Assembly (NCBI RefSeq): GCF_902459465.1
Contig: NC_047082.1
Coordinates: forward strand, 9,031,407 to 9,095,406
Reading direction: 5' to 3'
Origin: Asterias rubens
Taxonomy: Eukaryota > Echinodermata > Asteroidea > Forcipulatida > Asteriidae
DNA length: 64,000 nt
Part shown: in pieces, positions 47,101 through 57,800 of the stretch
How positions within the stretch are numbered: position 1 is the stretch's first letter
Layout: each line of letters opens with the position of its first letter
Program-made: the position numbers and the translations under genes
The notes under the pieces: model-generated
What the model saw: only the letters and a program-made list of their open reading frames with translations
Databases searched by the model: none
Told to the model about the DNA's origin: nothing

Positions 47101-50100
47101 TGGGGGTTCAGTTTTTTAGTGTCGGTTTTTGAAATCTTCTTCCACATTGAGGAACTACATGGAAACGGTAAAATATTTGAAGAATGTTAGTATCCAGCTC
47201 GAGGTTAGGACTGCTTCCGGAAAGCATGAATACTATTATAATCATGTGAGGTTTGTAGTAGCACCCAAAAAAAAACTCTTTTGAGCAGTGTTGGTTCTAA
47301 AAAGAACCGGTGGTTGACAACTCCTCTTTTGCGCAGTGTTGGTTTGGGAAAAAAACGGTGGTTGATTAAAACGCTGATTTGTCAACCCATGATTTGATTT
47401 GTCAAAGAAACGATTCGTCAATAAAAACAAGTTGGTACAAAAATGATTCATCGTTGGGAAAAAGGCAAAGTAATCGTCTATGCTCCAGGAATCGTACGCT
47501 TTGTCCCAGAATGCATACACTTAGTTTTTGTACGTGTCGCTCTAGTCTACAGAAAATTTAATGTGATTTTTGTTTATATAAATGGTTAGACTGGGTCTCG
47601 TAATTAGAAACATAGCTCTGCTTGTTCCGTTGAAAAACAGAATAGGAATCCAATACTTTACACGGAATGTATAAAATAAAATCATTCGTTCCAGTCTCCA
47701 AAAATTATTTTGTATATTTGTGAATGAACAGTTAGACTGGGTCGTATAGCTAGAAACATAACTCTGCTTATCCTGTTAAAAAGCGGAATAGCAATCAAAA
47801 TCTTTATACAAAATGTATATAAATTTGTTTTCGTACTTGTCGCTCCAGTCGCCTTGCCATTCCGTAGCATTTCCCCAAGGGTTCCGAACCCTCAACAGCT
47901 TCACAACTTTCTTCTTCTTCTCAAGATGAACAACCTGAGCATCGGTGATCGTGTAAGCGTGACCCGAGACAATCCCAGAGTCATCTGCCGTCACGTTCTT
48001 CCAGTTTGGATTCTACAAGTAATTACAAGTAATTAACATTTCAATAAAAGTTCAAATTGTTGGCTCTAAAGAATGTGGGTACTTTTTGTAGGACACAACA
48101 CACAATGTCCACAGATTCACATTAAAACTTCCCTGGTTTGAAGATAATGATGGTTGAACGCTTGCCTTAAAGACATGGACACTATTGGTAATTGTCAAAG
48201 ACCAGTCTTCTTTACCAGTCTTGCGAGATAATGAAAGAAAAAAACACCCTTGTCACACGAAGTTGTAATCTTTCAGATGCTTGATTTCGAGACCTCAAAA
48301 TCTAATTCTGAGGTCTCGAAATCAAATTCGTGGAAAACTACTTCTTTCTCAAAAACTTTGTTACTTCAGAGTGAGCTGTTTCTCACAATTTTTTTTACTA
48401 TCAACAGCTCCCCATTACTCGTTACAAAGTAGGGTTTTATGCTAATGATTATTTCGAGTAATTAACCAGTAGTATCCACTGCCTTTTAAATAATATTACT
48501 GAAGTGATCACTGAAATTGAATGAGCAATTAAAGAAATGAGAAACACCGCACACACCTTCTGTGAACATGACAGAAAGGCCTGCGTCTTAATTCCCTGGT
48601 AGAGCATGCAGTAGAAATCTGGGGAGACGCTTTCCTGAGTGAATAAGAAGACTTCCGACAGTCCTCCCGTTAGATCCACAAAAGCATCCGCTGCCATCCC
48701 GCCAGCAAGACCCAAGTACGTCCCGTTTAACCTGGCAAATACACATTTTTATTATTCTTTTTAAAGGGTCTATATGTACTTTTTTCTAACACAAAGTCCA
48801 CAGTTTGAAGATAATGATAGTAGAAAGCTTCCCTAATATGTTTCTTACTTTGCATATGCCTTTTCCATTAGTGCGGGCCAAAACTCATTCGTCTCACTCG
48901 AAGAAGCAAATCTTAGCTTGTTGTTTCTTGTCGGTAACCTGTCATCAATTACGACGTCGACCCATCGACCAAATCGCCAAAATCGAAAGTGAATGGCTCC
49001 GATGTAGTTTGGCGGACAGAGGGATTGGTACTCTGGGATTATCTGTAAGGGTGAAAGGGAGATTAAAATGTGCTTTTGCTTTGGCCCACTTGGCTAGAGT
49101 CCGCTCGTAAATATTCAGTACTGTAAAATTTGCATAGATGTCAAAGGTCACACCATGACCAGTGAATCCCCAGGGATAGTGATTTCAATGTTTGCTCGCA
49201 GTATGGCAGCTCCTTTGCACAGTGTGTGTATTTATTGTCTGCAACTCCATGAGGAATACACCATTGTAGATGAATGTCATAAATGTGGAGTACATGTAAG
49301 ATGATAGTCAACTCAAGTCTGACGACTGCTCTTAGAGATTATGGGAAAGCAGAGGCCTTTCTCAAACTGACTTGGGCTCTTTGGAGCGCTATATACAGTT
49401 GCCCTGGGGTTGTTTACTCCCCAGGGAGCTGAGAAAGATTAAAGGAATGTTGTTGGCAATCAAGGTCATTATTGTAAAGTGCTTTGAGACGATTGTGAAA
49501 TGCGCTAGAACTTTTTAATTTTATTCATTAATTTGTTCACCTTTTTAATGAGATCCTTATGTGGAGCAATCCCAGCACATGAAGCCAGGAACCAACAGTC
49601 TGCGAGTTCACCTTGGACGACGTCTTCCCGACTCGTACCGTCAACAAACATCCTGGGCTTATCACATATTTCCTGATTTAAGAAAAGATGAACAAAATTA
49701 GTAAAGAAATTTTGTTTTTCATCATTGGTCAGGCCTGGAATTTCATCCTGCGCCTTGAACACCCAGCAGGGTGGATACGTGCGCATTACAAGTCTTATTA
49801 TTATCTATTTATAAATATTTATTATTGGGGAGGGCAAGGCCACTTTCATTCTTCAAAGGGCACTTCTATTGACAAATCTTAAAGTCTAAGGCCGTGTCCG
49901 AAACGGCGACTTCGGCTACAGCTACGGCTAGATCGCTCGCGTCTGCCAATTCTTCAACACTGGTAGACGCGCTGATCTAGACGTAGCTGTAGCCGAAGTC
50001 GTCGTTTCGGAGACGGCCCAAGGCAGAACTTTTGGAGGGGCACTAAGCCCAAGACCAGGGGCAACTAGGCCATGACCTCTATGGCCTCCGTGAAATTCAA

Positions 50101-51761
50101 GTCCTGAAATATTAAATTATTATTCAAACTTCTCCTTTTATAGACCCTGTCGAGTATGTCAACATTGATGAATATGGGACTAATTTCCATCAGTTTTATA
50201 AAACAAGCGTAGGAAAAACTTAAGTGCCTGTCATTTGTGTAGTGCCTACAGTTCATAAGTGACCAACAAATTGTCTTTACAAATTCGTCAACCGGTAGGG
50301 GAGTATACACATTTGGATTGCATGATGCATGATGACAGTAAAAGTGGGCGGGAAACTTACAAATGGCCTCTTCCATTCAGTGTTATCATTTTTGTTCTCG
50401 TCACGAAAGAGAGAAGAGTTGTCGGCTGGAAAATCTGGATCTTCATATAGCTTGCCGTCTGAAATGCTTTTAAATTTCTTCTTAAACGCTTCATAATCCT
50501 AGAATACAAACAGAGATTATGGGATCAGTATTACAAAGCAGTTTAATTTTTGTTTCATTTATTCTGGTTGTAAAGTCAAGAACTCTCAGAAAAGCGATCT
50601 TATAGGCTCCTAATCTACATATTTGGTAGCCAAGAACCCAATGGAGAAAGGAAGGAAGGAAGTTTCAGATTTAGATGTGGAAGGGAAAACCCCAAAAGGT
50701 ATTCTAGGGAAAACCCACGCAGTAAGGTAAGGGACTGAAAACCCAATCCACAATACTGTAGTGCCCCCAGTGGGATTCAAACCGGTGTCCAAGGTGGACA
50801 CCAAGGAAAGCTACAACTATGTCATTGCCAACGCAACCACCCAAAGCACTAAGATTCATAAAGGCACTTTTGGGGTAACAAGCTTTGGAAAGCTGTTGGT
50901 ATATAATAGTAATAGTACATGTATAAAACATCTTCTGTGAGGAATGGCCCCCCTCTGAAGTAACAGAGTTTTTGAGATAACCATTTGAATTGTATTAAAG
51001 ACCTCAGCTGATGAGGTCTCGCATTCAAGGCATCTCACACAAGGCATCTTTGTGCAAACAGGTGGGTTTTTTTCTTCCATTATTCTCTCGCAACTTTGAC
51101 GACCAATTAAGTTCAAATTTTCACTATGCATGTTGAAACCAAGTGAGAATCGGACAGGGCCATAAAAAAAAATTGAAAAAGGTTATGACAAATTTCGTAC
51201 CTCTGTCACTCCAAGAATAAGTGCATGATCCGGGTGTGGTTCCTCTAGCTCTTCCACAGGTTCAGGTTCTCCAGAAAGTTCCCCCGTCTTCCAAAGCTCC
51301 GCCTCATCTTTATCAATCGACAAATATGCGTTCCCATTTCCTGCTGGCTGTGATACCGACTTAGAGCTCGGGTCTTTTGACTTTACTTTCTTTCCCGTTG
51401 GTTTCGGCTTCGGTGAAGTTCTTGATTTTTTTGTTTTAATTGCTGGTTTCGTCGTGGAACTATTTGTCTTGGTTCTCATCCCAGCTGGAAGCGGAGGTGC
51501 CGATGTCTCACTCTTAGCTGGTCGAACCAGAGGAGGATTGATGACAGCGATGCCATGATTGTAACTGGCTAACCCTGGTGGCTGGTTCGGATACCAGTAA
51601 TTCGGACTGGAATTCGAAGAGAAGGAGATCAGTTGCGGTTGGTGGTTCTGCGGTTGATTACCTTGCTGATAATTATTTCGGTAATTTAACTTGCCGTGTC
51701 TTCTACCATAGGTATCGTTGTGGGTTTTAATTGGAGCAGGAGATGATGCACCACATCCCAT
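44145..51761 (-). CDS. Calpain cysteine protease, atypical (no C-terminal EF-hand domain)
   Basis: Eleven coding exons join in frame to 684 residues: 51201-51761, 50361-50498, 49541-49672, 48849-49042, 48557-48731, 47837-48012, 47077-47154, 46570-46670, 46174-46296, 45599-45729 and 44145-44390. The papain-like core has Cys 259 ([14 protein letters not shown]), His 418 ([11 protein letters not shown]) and Asn 444 (RVRNPWG) plus [20 protein letters not shown], so it should be an active Ca2+-dependent protease. The calpain beta-sandwich follows ([34 protein letters not shown]) and the protein stops there, without the penta-EF-hand domain of classical calpains. The 187-residue N-terminus begins MGCGASS, a fit to N-myristoylation plus palmitoylation, then is disordered, Asn/Pro-rich and Lys-rich. 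Membrane targeting is inference. Confidence 0.92.
44530..44670 (+). repeat. Copy of the CTGAAGA...GAAAC dispersed element
   Basis: It contains CCAGAAGACGATCAGAACAT, ACTGATCGAAGAGTCGAG, then ACGGTTCTTTTCAGAACC, parallel to 10750-10830. The CTGA and GAAAC cores are mutated here. It lies in the last intron of the calpain gene. Confidence 0.7.
45200..45430. repeat. Dispersed repeat with CATAGAGCTGCTTAAGC end
   Basis: It begins TTTCATAGAGCTGCTTAAGC and ends GGGCTTAAGCAGC, inverted ends of about 13 bp. Another copy begins at 63878 and runs off the window. It lies in the last calpain intron. Confidence 0.75.
46741..47015 (+). repeat. tRNA(Leu)-like SINE, nearly full length
   Basis: It has GTGTCCTGGCCTAGCAGTTA, GGTGTCTGATCAGCATGTG and the body GTGTCCTTAAGCAAGAGACT, then a 3' part with GGGGTTTGCCCTGGTGTTCC. 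It matches the head and body of the 32025-32217 element and adds the 3' end. It lies in a calpain intron. Confidence 0.8.
48165..48489. repeat. MITE family I copy
   Basis: The ends are CCTTAAAGACATGGACACTA and AGTATCCACTGCCTTTTAAA. The interior contains the palindrome GATTTCGAGACCTCAAAATC ... GAGGTCTCGAAATC. It lies in calpain intron 5. Confidence 0.9.
49890..50018. repeat. Palindromic element GTCCGAAACGGCGACTTCGG
   Basis: Left GGCCGTGTCCGAAACGGCGA and right TCGTCGTTTCGGAGACGGCC are near-perfect complements, with further pairing of the inner CTACAGCTACGGCTAGATC and GATCTAGACGTAGCTGTAG. It lies in calpain intron 2. Confidence 0.9.
50859..51160. repeat. MITE family I copy (degenerate)
   Basis: Interior motifs CCTCTGAAGTAACAGAGTTT, GACCTCAGCTGATGAGGTC and CTCGCAACTTTGACGACCAA match the family, while the terminal repeats are eroded. 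It lies in calpain intron 1. Confidence 0.75.
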
Positions 51762-52032
51762 TGTACAAGATGGTTTTCCAGACTTCTTTGAGATAGAAGT
51801 TTTGAACTCTCAGAAAGTGGAGGTCTCACTTACACAAACACAAGCATACCTTCATGGTTGAGATAGGCCTACACAGACCTGTAATAAAATATAAAATGAT
51901 ATACAAATCATCAATTTTCAAATATCACTTTAACTGTGAATTTTGAACTTCATTGTTGAATAGTTCATCCATAATTTACAAAACATGGACATAAAAATAG
52001 CCCCTTCCCCTCAACAACAACCCCCCCCCCCC

Positions 52033-52063
<31 letters not shown>

Positions 52064-52383
52064 CTAGCTACTTTTTGTTTGTATACACTATTATACTGTT
52101 ACTTTACAGCACGGGTGTTTTCATAATTAAAGGGCCTGTACTGTAGCTAACTGACTGTACTGTCGTGAATGTGAAGTGTCTTTGATGAGAAATACTTCCT
52201 TCTCATTATTAAAAATCGGTCATCAGAGTGACGATGTTCCTGAGATTTTGATAATTCAATATTTCTGAATCTAGGCCTAGCCTGCAAGGAATCAAGCCCT
52301 AGACCTAACAAACATGAGCTAAGCAAGGCACCGTGATGTGGGTAGCTGTTTACATCTAGAAACTATGGCTTCCCCGTGAGAGC

Positions 52384-52775
52384 CTTAAAGGCAGTGGACA
52401 CTATTGGTAATTACTCAAAATACTTATTAGCATAAAACCTTTCTTGGTGACAAGTAATGGGGAGAGGTTGATGGTATAAAACATTGTGAGAAACGGCTCC
52501 CTCTGAAGTACCATAGTTTTTGAGAAAGAAGTAATTTTCCACAAATTTGATTTCGAGACCTCAGATTTAAGACTTGAGGTCTCGATATCAACCATCTAAA
52601 CGCACACAACTTCGTGTGACAAGGGTGTTTTTTTCTTTCATTATTATCTCGCAAGTTTGATGACCGATTGAGCTCAAATTTTCACAGGTTTGTTATTTAA
52701 TTATGCATATGTTGAGATACACCAACTGTGAAGACTGGGCTTTGACAATTACCATTAGTGTCCACTGCCTTTAAA
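52384..52775. repeat. MITE family I, full-length reference copy
   Basis: Terminal inverted repeats are CCTTAAAGGCAGTGGACAC(TATTGGTAATTAC) and (GTAATTACCATTAGTGTCC)ACTGCCTTTAAA-like. The centre has the palindrome TTGATTTCGAGACCTC / GAGGTCTCGATATCAA. It is about 390 bp long with no coding capacity. Some twelve copies or fragments occur in this window. Confidence 0.93.
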
Positions 52776-53477
52776 TAGTTTCTAGAGAAGTAGGTAGCTA
52801 TTGAATTAATAAAAGTAGTCTAGCTGGTCACCTTTCTATTGCAATAATATACCTCAGCACCTCACAACAGCTCAGCATAGTCTCCATGATGGATAAGTCT
52901 TTACTTTGTTTGAAAAATGAAATGGAGCTTTTTCAGCCAAGAAAAACCAAGATTCAAGAAGAAGTTTTAATAAAAATCCGCTGCCAGGAATCATGAAATC
53001 GACTGATGATCAAACAAATCATAATGTGCCTCCATCGAACTTGTGTCGACTTTTAATAGAATACAAATAATGCGGAGGTGTCCCCTTTTACAGATCATTG
53101 TTGTGTTTACAAATAAAAATTCTAATTAATAAATATTCTATCTATTATGATACAAATATTAATCAACAAACTGACCGTGCATTTTTCGTTCAACGATGTT
53201 CAAAGCTCTCTTCCATGATGATGATTCTGCATAGAATTCGTCCTTACTCTATGGTAGAAGAAGTACACAGCTACCCACATCACGTACAGCTCTTGATCTT
53301 TCAATAAATGTCAAGGATCCAATTTCAATATTTCAATATTGATTTTATTGCCGTCAATAAACACTCCCAGAACACAATAAACTGACATTGTGTTCTCCCA
53401 TCGCCTAGCTACAGAATTTATCAGCCCTTGCATTATTCCAACAAAAGAGGGCGGTATGTTAATAATACGGTCCCATT

Positions 53478-53622
53478 AGGGCCCTTTTCGAAACTACGGC
53501 TTCGGCTTCAGGTTCCGTCCTCTCGTCTGATCTGAAGCCCCGAGTGTGCATATACGCACAGCACAAAAACAGCGGGGCCAGGCTAGCCTGAAGCCGAGGA
53601 TGCCGTCGTTTCGGAAAGGACC
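53478..53622. repeat. Palindromic element CGAAACTACGGCTTCGGCTT
   Basis: The ends are AGGGCCCTTTTCGAAACTAC and GTCGTTTCGGAAAGGACCT, with the inner CTTCGGCTTCAG paired to CTGAAGCCGAGG. Confidence 0.85.
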
Positions 53623-53739
53623 TATCAAAATCTAAGTAGGATTTGAAACTTTGCACGGTGGAGATAAAATATAGAAGAGTTTGCGGTAACACCATGTAAT
53701 AATCTCTGAATGAGTTGGGATGGTTCTGAAAATCAAAAT

Positions 53740-53935
53740 CTAATTCCGAGGTCTCTAAATCAAATTCAAATAATTTAGTGAAAAATGACTTCTTTCTCGA
53801 AAACTACGTTAATTCACGAGAGAGTAATTTCTCACAATGTTTTATACTCTCAACAGCTCTTCTTTGCTTGTTACCAAGTAAGATTGTATGCTAAGAATTA
53901 TTTTGAGTAAGTACCAATAGTGTCCAGTGCAAAAG
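53740..53935. repeat. Half copy of MITE family I
   Basis: It runs from GAGGTCTCTAAATCAAATTC to CAATAGTGTCCAGTGC and matches one half of the full-length copies. Confidence 0.8.
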
Positions 53936-54527
53936 AAACAAAAGAAACACAACTTTCTTATTCAGTGTTAGCCCTCTTTTATTCTTCAAAATAATCCTAG
54001 AATAACACAAATCCTTAGCTTTGATTGGTGGAGTTGTTTATTAAAATAGGGACACAACAAGTATTGACTTTGGCTCTATTGGGTTAGATTACACCGATCC
54101 ATTAGGCTCCGCCCACGGCGCACGTGTGAGCAAGAACACGCAAGCTTCCCCAATGCCATTCTGCACAACTCTGCCGCGCGCGCTAAGTGTTAGTGCACGC
54201 ATGTCAGACTTTATAGTGTCAGACTTTTGGTTGTGCAATGGGTTGTGATTGGTCAATATGCAATGGGGCGGAGCATTATGTATCGGTATGTTCTATCAAA
54301 TGAAGGGTGAAAAAAAAATATTAAAAGTCAGACTTTTCTTGAAACAATTATTTTACCATGACCCCTGTTTTCCAGTCATCGTGCTTTACATCCATTTAAT
54401 TTAATTCAAAATCAATAATAAACTCACACAGGAAACTGACTGGGTAAATTTGAAATGATATGGGGTTTAGCAAAGAAAACTTGACAAAAGCAGGATTTGA
54501 AACATGGCCTCTGGCTGGGACCGCCAA

Positions 54528-54640
54528 CACCGGGCTATGATATCTCAGTTGGTTGAGTGCCGACACGTTAATCCGGATGCTTTGGTACAAATCCCGCTCT
54601 AGTCAATTATTTTACTTTGTTCAACCCCAAATTAATTGAA
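54528..54640 (+). repeat. tRNA-like SINE fragment
   Basis: TATCTCAGTTGGTTGAGTGC (A-box) and ACAAATCCCGCTCTAGTCAA (B-box region) are followed by TTTGTTCAACCCC. It is similar to 37215-37330. Confidence 0.6.
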
Positions 54641-54815
54641 ACCAATCAAACAAAGACGCATATAAAATAGTCAGGCTCCTTATTGTAAATATATAAGTAC
54701 TTGTATTCACTATATATGGATACAGGGAATTTGACCAAAATGGTTGCTGAGTGACAGAGGTCTATACAAAAGAGTATAAAGGGCCGTTTGTTGACTCTAA
54801 TCTGTCTGAAGCTGC

Positions 54816-57800
54816 TTAAGGTGTTTGCTTTTTGATCCGTATCTTCTTCTTTTTTAAATCTGAAACAGAAAATAAACAAATTTGTCAATTGAAAAACTAC
54901 TAACTTCTTTCGACTAGCAAATCAATCTTAATTGCTAAGCAAAGTGTAATGTCACAATACTGACCACTCACCTTAAAGGCAGTGGACACTATTGGTAATT
55001 ACTCAAAATAATTATCTGCATAAAACCTTTGTTGATTACAAGTAACAGGAAGAGGTTGGTAGTATAAAACATTGTGTTAAACAGCTCCCTCTGAAGTGAT
55101 GTAGTTTGCGAGAAAGAAGTAACTTTAGTCAAATTTGATTTCGAGACCTCAAGTTTAGAATTTGAGGTCTCGAAATCAAGCATCAGAAAGCACACAACTT
55201 CGTGTGACAAGGGTGTTTTTTCTTTCATTATTATCTCGCAAACTCGACGACCGATTGAGCTCAAATTTTAACAGGTGCGTTATTTTATGCATATGTTGAG
55301 ATACACCAAGTGAGAAGACTGGTCTTTGACAATTACCAATAGTGTCCAGTGTCTTTAATAATAATAATACCGACATTGATATTGCACAACACCTATATCA
55401 ATATGAATGTACTTTACTGCTCATTAAAAGAAACACAAAAAATGCAGAGAAAAAAGAAATACAAAAATACACAAACAGATCAAGAATGAACTAAATGGTT
55501 GAAGTAAACAGATGGGTTTTTAACTTTGATTAAAATACATTAAGTGAAGAAGATTGTCTTATACAATCTTAAGATGAATCTTAGTGCATTGTGAAATCGG
55601 CCCCAGGCTAAATCTGTGTTTGGGACCTGCACTTAAACAAATGGGTGAGCTGCAGTAGCTCCCAAATGGCCCCAGCCTATTACCTTGTTTGGCACCTGCA
55701 CTTTTCCGTTTGACTGATGGGCCTTCTCCCTTAGCGATGCTCGCCTTTGAGTCTGTCTGCATCTCTCTTGTCGGCTTTGATGATGATTCGGTTTTGGCAG
55801 GTCTAACTGCCACGCAGGTCAACCTAGCTGTGGTGTCTAATGATGCTAGCAGAGATGGCTCCCCTAGCTGGCCAATCAAAACACAGAATGAAAGCGACCA
55901 TTGTAAGGATTTTGTTGAAGAACTATATCATTGTGTTTGTTGTGCAAAACCATCTCCTAAAAATCTACTTATAATGTCACATGCGAGTTTGAAATTGAAA
56001 AAAACCCCAGTATTTTACACATAAAAGAGCCAGGATGTACCCACAAAATAAGTATGCGCCAAGATAAATTGTTTTTGCATGGAGCATTTATGGTGAGATA
56101 CACTGCTTTTTGCAGAATCTGAAGGGGCAATATACAGGGGCAGTCTCCCTGAATTACTTGAGTTTTTCAAATGTGTTCTTTAAAACTTGGAAAGAAGGGT
56201 TTACTTTTAGGAAACTTTTTGCAGACCCAGAGAGAATCTGTGTTATTGCTTAAAAGTATAAGATTGAGGAAGATTTCTTTTATGTGTATTTGTAACTTGT
56301 TGGGTTAACAAGATTTAAACATTCCCAACTTCAATGGTGGTCAAGTGAACTTTTGAAATTGAACAAGACATCAAGGTTAAAGGCACTGGACACTACTTGG
56401 TAATTACTCAAAATAATCGTTAGCATAAAAACTTACTTGGTAACAAGCAATAATGGAGAGCTGTTGATAATATAAAACATTGTGAGAAACGACTCCCTCC
56501 GAAGTTACATAGTTTTTGAGAAAGAGGTACTTTCTCAAGCAAATAATAACAGACTTCAGGCCTGAAGCCTTTTATTAGGCGTCTGAAAGCACGCAAAGTT
56601 GTGCAACAAGGGTAATTCTCTTTTCATTATTCTCTCGCAACTTCGATGACCAATTGATCGTGAGTCCAAATTTTCACAGGTTTGTTATTTGATGCACACA
56701 GTGGTACTACAAGTGAGAATACTGGTATTTAACAATTACCAAAGGTGTCCAGTGCCTTTCGAAGAAGGGCATGTTTTTTAAGCTCACCTCTTCAATGTTG
56801 ACAGACCAAACCTTAAGGAAGCTGTCGCTTGAAACAGAAACCAGCCACATGCAGTTTTCCTTAGGCGGGCTCCTCCGGTCTGGTGTGACTGCCAGTCCTT
56901 TTACTCTGAAGAAGAAATAAAAAAATAAAATAAAAAAATAAAAACCATTAAAAAAAACATTTCAAGAAGGAAAAACTAAAATAATTTTACAAAGTGTTGA
57001 AAAAAATTCAAAGTTCCATGGTGTCCATTTGTGAATTATGCAGAAGTAGACATGGCTGATAACCACTTTCTATGAAAATACAGATACAGTTTTTTGCAAT
57101 GACAGTTATCTCAACAAGTAGACAATGTGTTGAGCTGTAACTTCCGAAGATGTCTTTATAATAATGTATCTTTATTGACAATTTGCCCTGAAAAAAAAAT
57201 CAGCTTTCGGTTGATTAAAATCAATCTACGAACCTACCTCTAACCCATTTAATAACTTTTCTGAAGTGTTGAGAGTTGCCATGTTAAAATGAAAAGTCTG
57301 TAACTTCATACAGGATAAAACCATCGAATCAATCAAAATCAGGAACAACTTGCCACTGGATTTTGAGATGCTTTCCAGACATTAAAATTTATGCATTGAC
57401 AAGCCAGGGTTGATTTTGTCTCATACCTGTTCTCATGTGCTTTAAATTCACACTTGCATGTCGGCTTTCCTTTGGAGATTTCAAACAGTTGAATGGTCTG
57501 TCCTTCACCTCCGACGGCTAATATTCGATTCTGATGGAGGAAAATAAAACAACTCTTAATTAAGCCCATGATATTGCTTGTGGTTATATAATTATATATC
57601 TTTTCTGTACAATTTTCTTTTTAAATCGAAACGGATTGCCATATAAAAACGAAGAAATCACTTATCTCTCAAGAAACCTAGAAAGTGGTTAAAATCTACA
57701 CATGAAACATCTTCACAAAATGAAAGTTTCCACCAATCTTCAAATCCACTTCGTTAAAATTTGAAAAAACAACAACATACCGTGAGAAATGCTACAGCGA

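Larger units (their letters stand above)
51762..54815. other. Region between calpain 5' end and PAK1IP1 3' end
   Basis: It contains the calpain promoter side and three MITEs. A poly-C/poly-A tract lies at 52020-52062. The stretch 52780-53470 is AT-rich with no exon. The part near 54050-54290 has CpG and palindromic bits but no gene. Confidence 0.5.
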
